From positions 83,215 to 147,214 of the forward strand of contig DUEZ01000006.1 of assembly GCA_011174825.1 (NCBI GenBank): a stretch of DNA of 64,000 nt, given 5' to 3'. The stretch's first letter is position 1. The number at the start of each line of letters is the position of its first letter. The notes below the pieces were generated by a model. That model worked only from the letters and a program-made list of their open reading frames with translations, did not search any database and was not told the DNA's origin. The DNA comes from Anaerolineae bacterium. GTDB lineage: Bacteria; Chloroflexota; Anaerolineae; Anaerolineales; E44-bin32. This document shows positions 9,426-18,273 of the stretch, piece after piece. Made by a program: the position numbers and the translations under genes.

Positions 9426-10409
9426 TTAGATATCGATCGCCACAATTTTTTGTACCGCGACGAAACCGGTGACGATCAATACCCCAGCAAGTATGATCAT
9501 CGGGATACCACACATCCGGTTCTCCTCGGTGAACAGTGTCATGATGTATTCACGGTTAAGCACGAAGAGCAACAAGACGAGGACGATCGGCAATGCAGCG
9601 ATGACCCAAGCTGTGGCTCTGCCCTGAGCGGTAAGGGCTGAAATTTGACCTTTAAGGCGAACACGTTCACGGATCGTATGAGAGATCGTATCGAGGATCT
9701 CCGCCAAGTTACCACCGACTTCACGTTGCACATTAATGGCCGTCACCACCAAATCAAGATCGTCACTGTTTATCCGCCGCATCAAGTGATCAAGCGCTTC
9801 CTCCATCTGTAAGCCTAACTGCATTTCTTGTACTACACGGTGGAATTCAACCGAGATCGGCCTGGGAAGCTCACGGCTTACCGCCTCCATCGCCTGGAGG
9901 GTGGAAAAACCTGCGCGCAGACCGTTAACCATCAAATTCAGCATATCGGTCAGCTGATTATCAAATTTTTTGAGCCTGCTCCGTTGGGCAGCTTTAACGT
10001 AAAAATTCGGGACGGCATAACCAACGATCGCTGCCAAGATAGCGAACAACACATTGCCTCGTCCAGCGAACATCCCGATGATAGCACCCAATCCTGCAGT
10101 TCCGATCCGCAGGGCGATATATTCAACGGGAAGGAATTTCAAGTCCGCTCGCGCTAGATTCCTGGAGATCCCCTCAAATAAATCGGTGCCTTCACCGAAC
10201 CGATTAAAGAAATCCGCTACCGCGGGTCGACGGTCGATCGCTTGTTCAGCTGACTGTGGTGAATCGGTTAAAAGACCACCCGTTTCAGAATAACGCCCTA
10301 GACGTTCTTCAACAACAGAACGCTCTCCAAGAACGGATATCAAAACGCCGACGATGAGAACGAGCAAGCCGAGGCCCCCTCCAATCATTAAAATCGTACT
10401 TGTATCCAT
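9426..10409 (-). CDS. tadB: Tad pilus inner-membrane protein TadB (T2SS F family)
   Basis: A 327-residue platform protein. There is an N-terminal membrane helix (about 5-28), a pair of helices around 105-140, a T2SSF domain (about 155-280) with NQLTDMLNLMVNGLRAGFSTLQAMEAVSRELPRP, and two C-terminal helices. It is the companion of TadC, and the two probably form the heteromeric inner-membrane core. The gene starts 2 bases after the cpaF stop. Confidence 0.88.
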   Translation of the reverse strand: MDTSTILMIGGGLGLLVLIVGVLISVLGERSVVEERLGRYSETGGLLTDSPQSAEQAIDRRPAVADFFNRFGEGTDLFEGISRNLARADLKFLPVEYIALRIGTAGLGAIIGMFAGRGNVLFAILAAIVGYAVPNFYVKAAQRSRLKKFDNQLTDMLNLMVNGLRAGFSTLQAMEAVSRELPRPISVEFHRVVQEMQLGLQMEEALDHLMRRINSDDLDLVVTAINVQREVGGNLAEILDTISHTIRERVRLKGQISALTAQGRATAWVIAALPIVLVLLLFVLNREYIMTLFTEENRMCGIPMIILAGVLIVTGFVAVQKIVAIDI

Positions 10410-10411
10410 GA

Positions 10412-11821
10412 TTAATATCCACGCATTCGATCGCCCACACCAAAGATGGAAGCAGGCAGATTTATCCCGGATTGCTCAATTTTGTCGACGAATCTGGGAC
10501 GCAATCCGGTTGGTCGAAGTCGACCGATCACCTTTCCGTCTTCGAACCCTGTTTGTTCGTATACGAAGATATCGGTCATCGTGATCACATCCCCCTCCAT
10601 CCCTTGTATCTCAGCGATGTGTGTCACCTTACGGGTACCATCCCGCATGCGTTCAAGGTGAACAACTAATTCCAAGGCAGATGCGATCTGCTCACGGATC
10701 GCACGCACGGGCAGGTCCATACCAGCCATGAGAGTCATCGTTTCGATACGTGCTAGAGTATCCCGCGGGCTGTTAGAGTGCGCCGTGGTCATCGATCCTT
10801 CGTGACCGGTGTTCATCGCCTGGAGCATATCGAGGGCTTCTTCGGCGCGAATCTCACCTACGATGATACGATCGGGCCTCATACGTAGGGAGTTCACAAC
10901 CAAATGCTGGATCGTGACTTCACCTCGACCTTCGATATTTGGCGGGCGAGATTCCAGGGTCACGACATGTTCCTGACGCAGCTGGAGCTCGGCGGCGTTC
11001 TCAATCGTCACGATACGCTCATCCGCGGGGATATATTGTGAGAGGACATTGAGCAATGTTGTTTTACCTGAACCGGTACCACCAGAAATGATGCAGTTGA
11101 TCCTGGCGACGACACACGCTTTGAGAAATTCAACCGATTCAGGCGTGATGGTACCAAAATCGATCAGCTGCTGAACGGTGATGGGGTCGGCGGAGAACTT
11201 TCGGATCGTCAGCACCGGACCGACAAGCGAGATCGGGGGTATCACCGCGTTGACACGGGATCCATCGGGCAAGCGAGCATCTACATAGGGACTCGACTCG
11301 TCGATCCGCCTTCCTAAAGGAGCGACGATGCGATCAATAATACGCATGAGATGATCGTCACTCTCAAATGATGCTGGCTCGCGAAGAATCTTGCCGGCAC
11401 GTTCAATGTAGATTTGTTTTGCACCGTTGACCATGATCTCCGTGATTGATCCATCACTCAGCAAGGGTTCTATAGGACCAAGGCCGAGTATTTCAGCCAC
11501 GATCTGCTCGAAGAGTCTCCGCCGTTCGGGACGAGAGAGAACGATATTCGACTCTGCGAGTATATTCTCGAACAGTTCCTCGATCGTTCGACGAACCTCG
11601 GCGGTTTGGCTGACATCCATTGAGGGATCAAGTTCGGCCAACAGTTTATTCTGAACCATGCTCTTCAAGTCATGGTATTTGTCCCGTTGGGCAGCACCAG
11701 GTGGCGCAACACGGCGTTCTCTCACCTGGCTTAAGCGTGTCGTGCCAGCAGTACTTGATGTTTCAGTTGGGGTTGCTGGGGTTTGAGCTTGTCCCTGTTC
11801 TATCCGTTTGAGCAGCGACAC
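10412..11821 (-). CDS. cpaF: Tad pilus assembly ATPase CpaF/TadA
   Basis: A 469-residue secretion ATPase that powers pilin extrusion and possibly retraction. The first 60 residues are Pro/Thr-rich; next comes the N-terminal domain with [23 protein letters not shown], then Walker [10 protein letters not shown] at 247-255, and the Walker B and His-box region [20 protein letters not shown] and [12 protein letters not shown]. The family's usual IEDAAEL box reads IENAAEL, an Asp to Asn change worth noting. The start is GTG with AAGGAGG 8 bases upstream. Confidence 0.93.
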   Translation of the reverse strand: MSLLKRIEQGQAQTPATPTETSSTAGTTRLSQVRERRVAPPGAAQRDKYHDLKSMVQNKLLAELDPSMDVSQTAEVRRTIEELFENILAESNIVLSRPERRRLFEQIVAEILGLGPIEPLLSDGSITEIMVNGAKQIYIERAGKILREPASFESDDHLMRIIDRIVAPLGRRIDESSPYVDARLPDGSRVNAVIPPISLVGPVLTIRKFSADPITVQQLIDFGTITPESVEFLKACVVARINCIISGGTGSGKTTLLNVLSQYIPADERIVTIENAAELQLRQEHVVTLESRPPNIEGRGEVTIQHLVVNSLRMRPDRIIVGEIRAEEALDMLQAMNTGHEGSMTTAHSNSPRDTLARIETMTLMAGMDLPVRAIREQIASALELVVHLERMRDGTRKVTHIAEIQGMEGDVITMTDIFVYEQTGFEDGKVIGRLRPTGLRPRFVDKIEQSGINLPASIFGVGDRMRGY

Positions 11822-11860
11822 AATCCAACCTCCTTACCCACTAAAGGATTTTTACCCACA

Positions 11861-13123
11861 TTACGACCGACTAAACAAGCGCGGACGCTCTGCTTCACTT
11901 TCCTCAATCCCCACTTCGGATCTCTCAACAAGTCGTTGTTTTACCGCACCCAAAACCTCAAGAATCCCTTTTGCAGCTGGCTGCCCTTTATCTGCGATCA
12001 ACAATGGGATCCCGCGGTTCACTGAAGTTGTCACAGTCCGCTCATCAAAGGGGACCTCGCCGTCGACTGTGCATTTGAGATTTTCTGCGATGGCTCCGGC
12101 TGTGATACCAGATCTCCGATCCATCTTATTGAGAACGAACAATGTATTTTCCCTCGGGAACTCCAGCACATTGAGTAGGTCGAAGAGTAAACGCGCATCT
12201 TTGATCGACGGTATCTCTGGCGTTGCGACAGATACCATAAGGTCCGCTAGATCTAAGACAGTGAGGGTAATATCGTCCATCGTGGACCCGGTGTCGACGA
12301 CGACGTAAGCGAAATGCTGCTTCAGATATTCTAATACCTTTCGGACTTGATCCGCATTGACCTCATCGGCCATCTCTGGCCTGGGAGGCGCAGCTAACAC
12401 CCGCAATCCACTATCGTGCTGCAACAAGACCTCATCGACAACATCCACATCTAGCTCATTGATGCGAGACGCCAGGTCGACAAAACTGTTCTTAGATTGT
12501 AAGTTCAAGGACACGGCGACATCACCGAACTGCAACGCGGTGTCTACTAATACGGCTGGTGTATCTGCCGTATCGAGCCCCACAGCGAGATTTGTAGCGA
12601 TGATCGTACAACCCACGCCACCCTTCGCGCTATAAACAGCGATTAACTTTCCTTCCGGACCGATCCTATCTCGCCCAATAAGGGGTGGTAGAGGACCTGT
12701 CCCCTCCAGGATCTTTTGTTCATCCTTTGATCGCTTTGCTTCAACTGCGAGTGACCGTATTGCACTAATTAATTCATCGCCTGACGGAGGTTTAGAGATG
12801 AAGTCGCTGGCACCTGCCCGCATCGCTCGTCTTAAATAATCCGCTTCACTCTGCACTGATAAGATAACGATTTGTGCGAAGCGAACGTCTCGTTTAATGG
12901 CTTCCGTAGCTTCGATACCATCCATATCCGGCATGTTGATGTCCATGATGACAACATCCGGCTCGGTATCACGCGCCATCTCGAGCGCTTCTTGACCCGA
13001 ACGAGCAGCACCTACGACTTCAATATCTGGTTCGAATTGCAGAAGCTTGCGAATATTTTCGAGTGTCTCAGCGTGGTCATCAACGATCAATACGCGGATG
13101 ATCTCGTCCGCGGAATCCTGCAT
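11861..13123 (-). CDS. tadZ: TadZ/CpaE-type ATPase with N-terminal receiver domain
   Basis: A 420-residue pilus-localisation protein. Residues 9-125 form a response-regulator receiver that looks functional: acidic pair D15/D16, phospho-acceptor D61 in VVIMDINMPDMDG, S89 and K111. Residues about 155-390 form a ParA/MinD-like ATPase with a deviant Walker A KGGVGCT at 167-173: the signature lysine is kept, but the second lysine is replaced by Cys, as is common in TadZ/CpaE proteins. TadZ places the Tad machine in the cell. GGAGG precedes the ATG. The intact receiver suggests input from a kinase, possibly the DegS-like kinase nearby. Confidence 0.9.
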   Translation of the reverse strand: MQDSADEIIRVLIVDDHAETLENIRKLLQFEPDIEVVGAARSGQEALEMARDTEPDVVIMDINMPDMDGIEATEAIKRDVRFAQIVILSVQSEADYLRRAMRAGASDFISKPPSGDELISAIRSLAVEAKRSKDEQKILEGTGPLPPLIGRDRIGPEGKLIAVYSAKGGVGCTIIATNLAVGLDTADTPAVLVDTALQFGDVAVSLNLQSKNSFVDLASRINELDVDVVDEVLLQHDSGLRVLAAPPRPEMADEVNADQVRKVLEYLKQHFAYVVVDTGSTMDDITLTVLDLADLMVSVATPEIPSIKDARLLFDLLNVLEFPRENTLFVLNKMDRRSGITAGAIAENLKCTVDGEVPFDERTVTTSVNRGIPLLIADKGQPAAKGILEVLGAVKQRLVERSEVGIEESEAERPRLFSRS

Positions 13124-13154
13124 TCAAACCTCCACAATCATCCAATATCTACGA

Positions 13155-14315
13155 TTACTGTTGCCCTTGAGGCACGATTTGGTCGTTTGGTAATACGGGT
13201 ATAATGGGTTGTTCTATCGCTGGCTCAAGACCATAAGGTAATTTTGCGGGAACCGTGATGCTGTAATTATCAATCAGATACTGTAAAGAAACGGTCACGG
13301 TTTCCACACTCATTGTATCCCCAGGTGCACGTAACGTCAGCACGATATCCGCGCCAACCTTCATCGCCCAGTTCAATGCCAAGGCATCCTGAGGGGTAAC
13401 GATTAAGGTCACGATATCGGGTGTCGGAGGTAAAACAACCGCCTCCTCACCCTGTTGAGGCGGCGGAGCTCCAACCCCAGCTTCTTCTGTAGGTATGGCT
13501 ACAATTTCTTCTTCGATATCCTCAAGGGGAAAGGTACCCACATGTAAGACGGTTGCTGCTTCGACCAGCCGTTGGGTTACCAAGCGCGGTCGTTGCTCCT
13601 CTGAAGGTATCGCGTAGATCTGTACATCTAAGTCTTCATTGGAAACGACTCTTCCAATTGGCGGTGGTTCTTCATTAGTGCATTCAAGACCCATCTCGGT
13701 TCTGGATACTCGATAGCATCCAGTTCCGGTGAGGATGTTCCCGTCGGAATCGACCAGCATAAGGTTCTGATCCGGCAGCATCGTTTGAAAATCAGGATTC
13801 AAATCGACCATCAGCATCGTGATCAGAACATCAACGGAGTCGCCACCACGAAGGGCATACGCAACTCCGGAAAGCCTGGTCATCGGAATGGCGATCGCGG
13901 TGTAACCTGGTGGGATTGCGATAGCAGCATCAGAGCCGGCCCCTAGCAGGTCCCCCGCCTTCTCAGTGATCATGGCTGTTGTGATCTGCATACCGCGAGC
14001 GATATCTATTCGCGCCCGACGTTCCACAACCTGACTAAACAAGGTATCCTCTTCCGTCCCTGCGATCCAAGTTTCGACCACCATGTCGGCGGGTAAATTC
14101 GTTAGAACGATGGCGTCTCTTGTTATCTCAGAGCCCCGAGCTATATCTTGGGCTGCAACGACGACCAAAACCATGTCAGAGGGGACGATCACAACTCCTT
14201 CCTCAGTAGGCGTAGCTTCCACTTCTTCCCCGCCACGACCAATGAGTAGGTACGCGGCAAGTACACCCATGATCAGAATCAGGGCAAACAGGATCAACAT
14301 TCGGCCTCGGCGCAT
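13155..14315 (-). CDS. cpaB: Flp pilus assembly protein CpaB/RcpC
   Basis: A 386-residue protein with one N-terminal membrane helix (about 4-26) and an SAF-type domain (about 45-125: VVAAQDIARGSEITRDAIVLTNLP, then IARGMQITTAMI), followed by an RcpC domain (about 140-340: AIAIPPGYTAIAIPMTRLSGVAYALRGGDSVDVLITM). CpaB/RcpC is thought to act between the membrane and the wall, steering the pilus. A Pro/Glu-rich loop lies near 270-305. AAAGGAGG precedes the ATG. It has its own promoter and is the first gene of a possible eight-gene unit down to 5846. Confidence 0.9.
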   Translation of the reverse strand: MRRGRMLILFALILIMGVLAAYLLIGRGGEEVEATPTEEGVVIVPSDMVLVVVAAQDIARGSEITRDAIVLTNLPADMVVETWIAGTEEDTLFSQVVERRARIDIARGMQITTAMITEKAGDLLGAGSDAAIAIPPGYTAIAIPMTRLSGVAYALRGGDSVDVLITMLMVDLNPDFQTMLPDQNLMLVDSDGNILTGTGCYRVSRTEMGLECTNEEPPPIGRVVSNEDLDVQIYAIPSEEQRPRLVTQRLVEAATVLHVGTFPLEDIEEEIVAIPTEEAGVGAPPPQQGEEAVVLPPTPDIVTLIVTPQDALALNWAMKVGADIVLTLRAPGDTMSVETVTVSLQYLIDNYSITVPAKLPYGLEPAIEQPIIPVLPNDQIVPQGQQ

Positions 14316-14361
14316 AGGGCCTCCTTTGCTACTAAGTCATCTGATAACTATTTTCGTGCGT

Positions 14362-14389
14362 ATAATACCGTTTCCAGATTAAAAGTCAA
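14362..14389 (-). promoter_or_regulatory. Promoter of cpaB operon
   Basis: Minus strand: -35 TTGACT (14384-14389), spacer of 16, -10 TATTAT (14362-14367). The predicted start is near 14355, giving a leader of about 40 bases to the cpaB ATG, which has a strong ribosome-binding site. Confidence 0.65.
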
Positions 14390-14438
14390 GGCGGACGCCC
14401 TCGAGCACCTGATTTTGGCCGTGAGGTCAGGCGGCAAA

Positions 14439-14461
14439 GAGCCCTATCCAAGATAGGGCTC
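14439..14461 (-). terminator. Hairpin between flp and cpaB
   Basis: A perfect 10-bp stem (GAGCCCTATC/GATAGGGCTC) with a 3-base loop, 52 bases past the flp stop codon. On the minus strand only a short TTT follows. It probably ends or stabilises the short pilin transcript, so that pilin can be made in excess over the assembly proteins. Confidence 0.6.
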
Positions 14462-14513
14462 CCGCAGGTTAGAACCAGTCGAGGCGTTGCCCTTCCTCAA
14501 CGCCATCAGCTGC

Positions 14514-14660
14514 CTAGATGTTGCTCACGATGTTGCTGAACACGTTGCCGATGGCGGGCCCGAGTAGTGCTAAAATGACGATCACAACGACGGCTACTAA
14601 AACAAGGATCAACGCGTACTCAACCAGGCCCTGACCTCTCTCCTTCGGAGCATATAGCAT
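14514..14660 (-). CDS. flp: Flp-type major pilin (48 residues)
   Basis: A short gene. The protein begins MLYAPKERGQGLVEYALILV and runs as one hydrophobic helix to NVFSNIVSNI. It shows the Flp prepilin signature: a basic leader ending in Gly, then QGLVEYALIL with Glu14 and Tyr15 followed by a long hydrophobic stretch. Cleavage would fall after Gly9 or Gly11, leaving a mature pilin of under 40 residues. The ribosome-binding site AAGGAGGTG is close to ideal and stands 7 bases before the ATG. It has its own promoter and a hairpin behind it. The prepilin peptidase and TadE/F/G minor pilins are not in this window. Confidence 0.93.
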   Translation of the reverse strand: MLYAPKERGQGLVEYALILVLVAVVVIVILALLGPAIGNVFSNIVSNI

Positions 14661-14715
14661 ATTCTTTCACCTCCTTCCTGTTCCGTTTTGTCCGATACAA
14701 GATCAGACATGAATC

Positions 14716-14744
14716 ATTATATTTTTTGCTCATCCATTATTCAA
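14716..14744 (-). promoter_or_regulatory. Promoter of flp pilin gene
   Basis: Minus strand: -35 TTGAAT (14739-14744), spacer of exactly 17, -10 TATAAT (14716-14721). The leader of about 50 bases ends in the strong ribosome-binding site at 14668-14676. Confidence 0.75.
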
Positions 14745-14972
14745 TAGGACCTATTTCCGATGTAGAAATTGGCGTTCAATACCCAAAAAAACCCCAAAAA
14801 ATTGCCCAAGGGTCTGTCTCCTTGGACTCGACCCTTTTTTCTAAAAATATGTAGTATAGGATCTGTGTGACCTGCGGGGGGCTGTCAAAATGCTCTCGAT
14901 ATTGTCACCCAATCCGCTTGTCAGGAGTTGTTCAGTGAAGAATATGGTTACTGAACAACTACTCTCATGACC
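14745..14972. other. Intergenic region with inverted repeat, between flp promoter and kinase gene
   Basis: No gene seen. AGTTGTTCAGT (14926-14936) and ACTGAACAACT (14950-14960) form a perfect 11-bp inverted repeat with a 13-base loop, just past the stop of the histidine kinase gene. No T-run follows on the minus strand. It may be a terminator of the kinase operon or, since it lies upstream of the flp promoter, a regulator site. Confidence 0.45.
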
Positions 14973-16022
14973 TCATTTTTCGATAGGAATCGTAAAGGCG
15001 ATCCGAGTACCTTCCCCTGCTGCACTCTCGACATCCAATGTACCGCCAATCTTATCGATCCGGTTCCTTAAAGCACCTAAACCTTGTTTCTGGGCATCTT
15101 CGTCGGATTTAGTATCCGGGTTAAAACCCTTTCCATTATCCTCGACCGATACACGAATCAAACGTTCACCCATGTCCAACATGACCTTGGCTTGAGTCGC
15201 CTGAGCATGGTCGCGTATATTGATCAGAAGCGTTTGGATGGCGCGGAAAGTTAGGACCTCAATATGAGGTTCGATCCGTCGTTCGTTACCGGTAATGATA
15301 AAGTTAATATCGAGTCCAGTTTTTTCCTTGAGAGCCTCCGAGTACCGTCTCACGGTGGGCACGAGACCTAAATCGTCCAACATCATGGGGCGTAAGTCAA
15401 AAATAAAATCTCGAACCTGGCCAAAGGTGGATGCGGCTGCTGTTTTTAAGCTGGATAGTTCTTCCTTCGCCCGTTCCTGGTCGGTCTCAAAGAGACGCAT
15501 GGCGATCTCGGTCTTAAGGATAAAATTTGATAATGCCTGTGCCGGGCCATCATGAATCTGCCGGGAGAGTGTACGCCTTTCTTCCTCCTGTGCTTCGATG
15601 ATCTGTTGAATTCCTGTCGACGCTTCGCCTTCTATGCCACCCAGATCTATGGATGACTTACCCTCCAGCAGATTTAGGGTTTTTATTAAGTACTGTTCCA
15701 GTCGATTCAGGTGCGCCTCATCGCTTTGCAGCTTCTCAAGTTGGCCTCGCATGGTAAAGAGTCTTTGCTGGACATCTTGAAAAGCTTCATAGGTCGAACG
15801 GATGTCCTCTCGAGGGACAGTATCGAAGTTCGATTGGATCTGATGCAACGTGGCGATGATCGAGTCGTTTCGCTGGGCGAGCTTGTCAACTTCTCCTTGA
15901 CTCTGCTCGACCAACAGCCCAATCTCAGTCGTCTCAGCGCGGATCTGATCTAATTCGTCACGAGTGAAGTTTATAAATGCTTCAAGCTGACCAACTTCCG
16001 CACCATTAGTAGCTTCGGTCAT
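14973..16022 (-). CDS. Cytosolic sensor histidine kinase, DegS/NarX type
   Basis: A 349-residue kinase without membrane segments. Residues about 10-120 are predicted coiled coil. The HisKA_3 dimerisation domain has the phospho-acceptor His157 in RQIHDGPAQ. The ATPase domain has DNGKGFNPD and GLGALRNRIDKIGG, then GEGTRIAFTIP. The layout is that of soluble DegS-like kinases that sense through a coiled coil. It lies 12 bases after the response regulator gene, has GGAG before the ATG, and is surely its partner. The signal is unknown. Confidence 0.88.
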   Translation of the reverse strand: MTEATNGAEVGQLEAFINFTRDELDQIRAETTEIGLLVEQSQGEVDKLAQRNDSIIATLHQIQSNFDTVPREDIRSTYEAFQDVQQRLFTMRGQLEKLQSDEAHLNRLEQYLIKTLNLLEGKSSIDLGGIEGEASTGIQQIIEAQEEERRTLSRQIHDGPAQALSNFILKTEIAMRLFETDQERAKEELSSLKTAAASTFGQVRDFIFDLRPMMLDDLGLVPTVRRYSEALKEKTGLDINFIITGNERRIEPHIEVLTFRAIQTLLINIRDHAQATQAKVMLDMGERLIRVSVEDNGKGFNPDTKSDEDAQKQGLGALRNRIDKIGGTLDVESAAGEGTRIAFTIPIEK

Positions 16023-16034
16023 AAAGTCTCCATA

Positions 16035-16727
16035 TCATTTGCGTGTATCTTGTAAGCGTACCCACCCGTGGCGTAGTGCATATACCGCAGCCTGTGTCCG
16101 ATCTTCTACATCCAGTTTATGCAAAATGGATGTCATGTGATTCTTCACTGTCTGATGACTGATCCCTAATCGAGCTGCGATTTCTTTATTACTCATCCCT
16201 CGGGTGACATATTGCAGGATTTCCATCTCCCGCGGTGAAAGCGGTGTAAACGCTTCCACGTCGCCATCTAGATGGGGACGACGTACAGTTTCCACACCAC
16301 GCGAAAGCCACTGTTCCAAACCAGCACCATCATAAACTTGATCACCGACGACATAAAAACCCATGGCTACATGCCGAATGATATCCACCAACTTTCCGGC
16401 TTCTACATCTTTCGAGCAATACGCTGCTGCTCCTGCCCGAAAGGCATGCAGCACTTGTTCAACGTCGTCGTATGCGGTCACCAAAATTACAGCGGTGTTC
16501 AATCTCTCCGCCAAAATTTGACGAGTGACTTGCATGCCGTTCATGTTTGGAAGGTTGACATCGACCAGCGCAACCCGAGGTCTTAGCTCGCGCACAAGCT
16601 GTAACGCTTGATCGCCGCTTGTGCCCTCAGCCAGGACCTCCAAATCCTCCTCCGCATCGAGTACATTGCGTACGCCTTCGCGGAAAAGCGGATGATCGTC
16701 AACAATGATGAGTCCAATCTTATCCAT
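16035..16727 (-). CDS. NarL/DegU-family response regulator
   Basis: A 230-residue regulator. The receiver domain (1-120) has the acidic pair D10/D11 and acceptor D56 in VALVDVNLPNMNG; the C-terminal LuxR-type HTH (about 160-225) reads LSPREMEILQYVTRGMSNKEIAARLG. The ATG at 16727 has GGGGTGG upstream, better than the TTG two codons earlier. Its position upstream of the kinase and the pilus genes suggests pilin control, by inference from neighbourhood only. Confidence 0.9.
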   Translation of the reverse strand: MDKIGLIIVDDHPLFREGVRNVLDAEEDLEVLAEGTSGDQALQLVRELRPRVALVDVNLPNMNGMQVTRQILAERLNTAVILVTAYDDVEQVLHAFRAGAAAYCSKDVEAGKLVDIIRHVAMGFYVVGDQVYDGAGLEQWLSRGVETVRRPHLDGDVEAFTPLSPREMEILQYVTRGMSNKEIAARLGISHQTVKNHMTSILHKLDVEDRTQAAVYALRHGWVRLQDTRK

Positions 16728-16791
16728 AAGCAATCCACCCCTTTTAGGACAGCGGCGAGTATAGCATACTCAAGGTTCAAGGTGCAAACCC

Positions 16792-18273
16792 CTACGGGCG
16801 CCAACGATAGACCGCTATATTCTCCCCTCCAGCCTCAATACTAAAGGTTGCATCTGTAGTGTAGATCAGTTCAGCATGTTCCACCAGCGTGGGATACCAT
16901 CCCGGGAAAGTCATTATGTAATCAGCGCCTCGAGCATCTAAGAATTTCGCTAAAGCTACTTCGTCGCGCAGGATCGGGATCACCTCCGGGGAAACCAAAC
17001 CCGCCATATCAACCAACGCCCTCTTGCCAAAATATCCAAGAGCACCGATGTCATGCGCAGCGATCAACGCTTCGTCTTCCGTGTGGGTTGATATCCAGCG
17101 TGAAGCTGCAACCATCTCGGTTTCAATAATCGCGACGTCCTGAGCATACGCCCGAGCACCTAAGCACCAGAATGCCAATGTCAACATTGGAAGAGCGATT
17201 AGCCATGCGCGAGAAACGAGCCTTTGCGACATTGATTCCGCAAACGGTTTCACCCACATTCTCATTCCATCCATACCAAGAACCATAACCACTGGGATTA
17301 TTGGAATCGCGTACCTTCCATGTTGATAGGCGACGGGAAGACGTAGTGCATACGCTCCAATATAAAAAACAACCCAAATGAGCGGTGCCATTCGCCACCA
17401 TAACTTTTTACGGACTTCAGTAAAGATCAGGAGAATCAAGCCAGGCAACAAAAGAGCGCTTCCACCAACGAATGTCGGGGCAAGTTGAGCCCAAAAACGA
17501 TAGACAAATGGGATCTCTCTATGGATCTCATATTCAGCTTGTTTAGCATAAAACGTCGTCGGCCATAATTCATTTGAAAGTGAGTAGTTGAATGCCATAT
17601 AGGGACCAATGAAAAACAGCACGCCAATCGCAACCACAAGCAATCGAGTCAGGCTTCTCCGGAATTGAGTTGCGTTCAGGAAATAGGAATGCCAGGCAAC
17701 CGGTATGAGCAGGGAAAGTGCATCTGGACGAAACCATACACCGAGACCGATCAACATCCCCATTCCGAGCGGGTTCCAATTTCGGCTATCGAGCCAGAAG
17801 AACACAATCATGAAGAGTAAGATAAGCGCGATCGTTTCCATGCCTGAAGCTGATGTCCAGACCAAATGCCACTCGATCGTCAGAAGTATTGCAGCAAAGA
17901 ACCACCAACGTCTTGATGCACCGCTCCGTTGTGTCAACCAATATCCGAAAACCCACGCAGAAATCACCAGAAGCAGACAGCCAAGGGAATAACTCCACAC
18001 TCGAGGCTCAATGCCTAACCACCTCCCTACAGCTAACATCACAGTCCAGAGTGGCGCAGTTGAACCGGAGCTCGGTTGTCCAGAGAGAAACGCCCATTCA
18101 CCATTTTCAACCAAGTTCCGGGCATAGGTTTGGTGAATCCAGGCATCATCGAGCGGTAGACCGAGGCCGAAAGTACGATCGCTCACCCAAAGAAAACCGC
18201 CAACCGAGATCGCCGCGATCACGAATACCACGGCTGCTTTCCCTGTAATCCGTTGGGACAACCGCCCGATCAT
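16792..18273 (-). CDS. GT-C-type membrane glycosyltransferase (putative)
   Basis: A 493-residue protein with about ten hydrophobic segments. An N-terminal loop holds LPLDDAWIHQTYARNL and GSTAPLWT, an Asp-Asp motif after the first helix as in GT-C enzymes that use polyprenyl-phosphate sugars. The C-terminal outside domain contains AHDIGALGYFGKRALVDMAGLVSPE, closely like the end of the plus-strand gene at 28546, so the two are paralogues. The acceptor is unknown. It overlaps the upstream gene by 4 bases (ATGA). Confidence 0.75.
   Translation of the reverse strand: MIGRLSQRITGKAAVVFVIAAISVGGFLWVSDRTFGLGLPLDDAWIHQTYARNLVENGEWAFLSGQPSSGSTAPLWTVMLAVGRWLGIEPRVWSYSLGCLLLVISAWVFGYWLTQRSGASRRWWFFAAILLTIEWHLVWTSASGMETIALILLFMIVFFWLDSRNWNPLGMGMLIGLGVWFRPDALSLLIPVAWHSYFLNATQFRRSLTRLLVVAIGVLFFIGPYMAFNYSLSNELWPTTFYAKQAEYEIHREIPFVYRFWAQLAPTFVGGSALLLPGLILLIFTEVRKKLWWRMAPLIWVVFYIGAYALRLPVAYQHGRYAIPIIPVVMVLGMDGMRMWVKPFAESMSQRLVSRAWLIALPMLTLAFWCLGARAYAQDVAIIETEMVAASRWISTHTEDEALIAAHDIGALGYFGKRALVDMAGLVSPEVIPILRDEVALAKFLDARGADYIMTFPGWYPTLVEHAELIYTTDATFSIEAGGENIAVYRWRP

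Noticed and set aside
11808..12308. Plus-strand frame of 166 codons opposite tadZ
   Set aside because: Shadow of a gene with strong domain evidence; no RBS.
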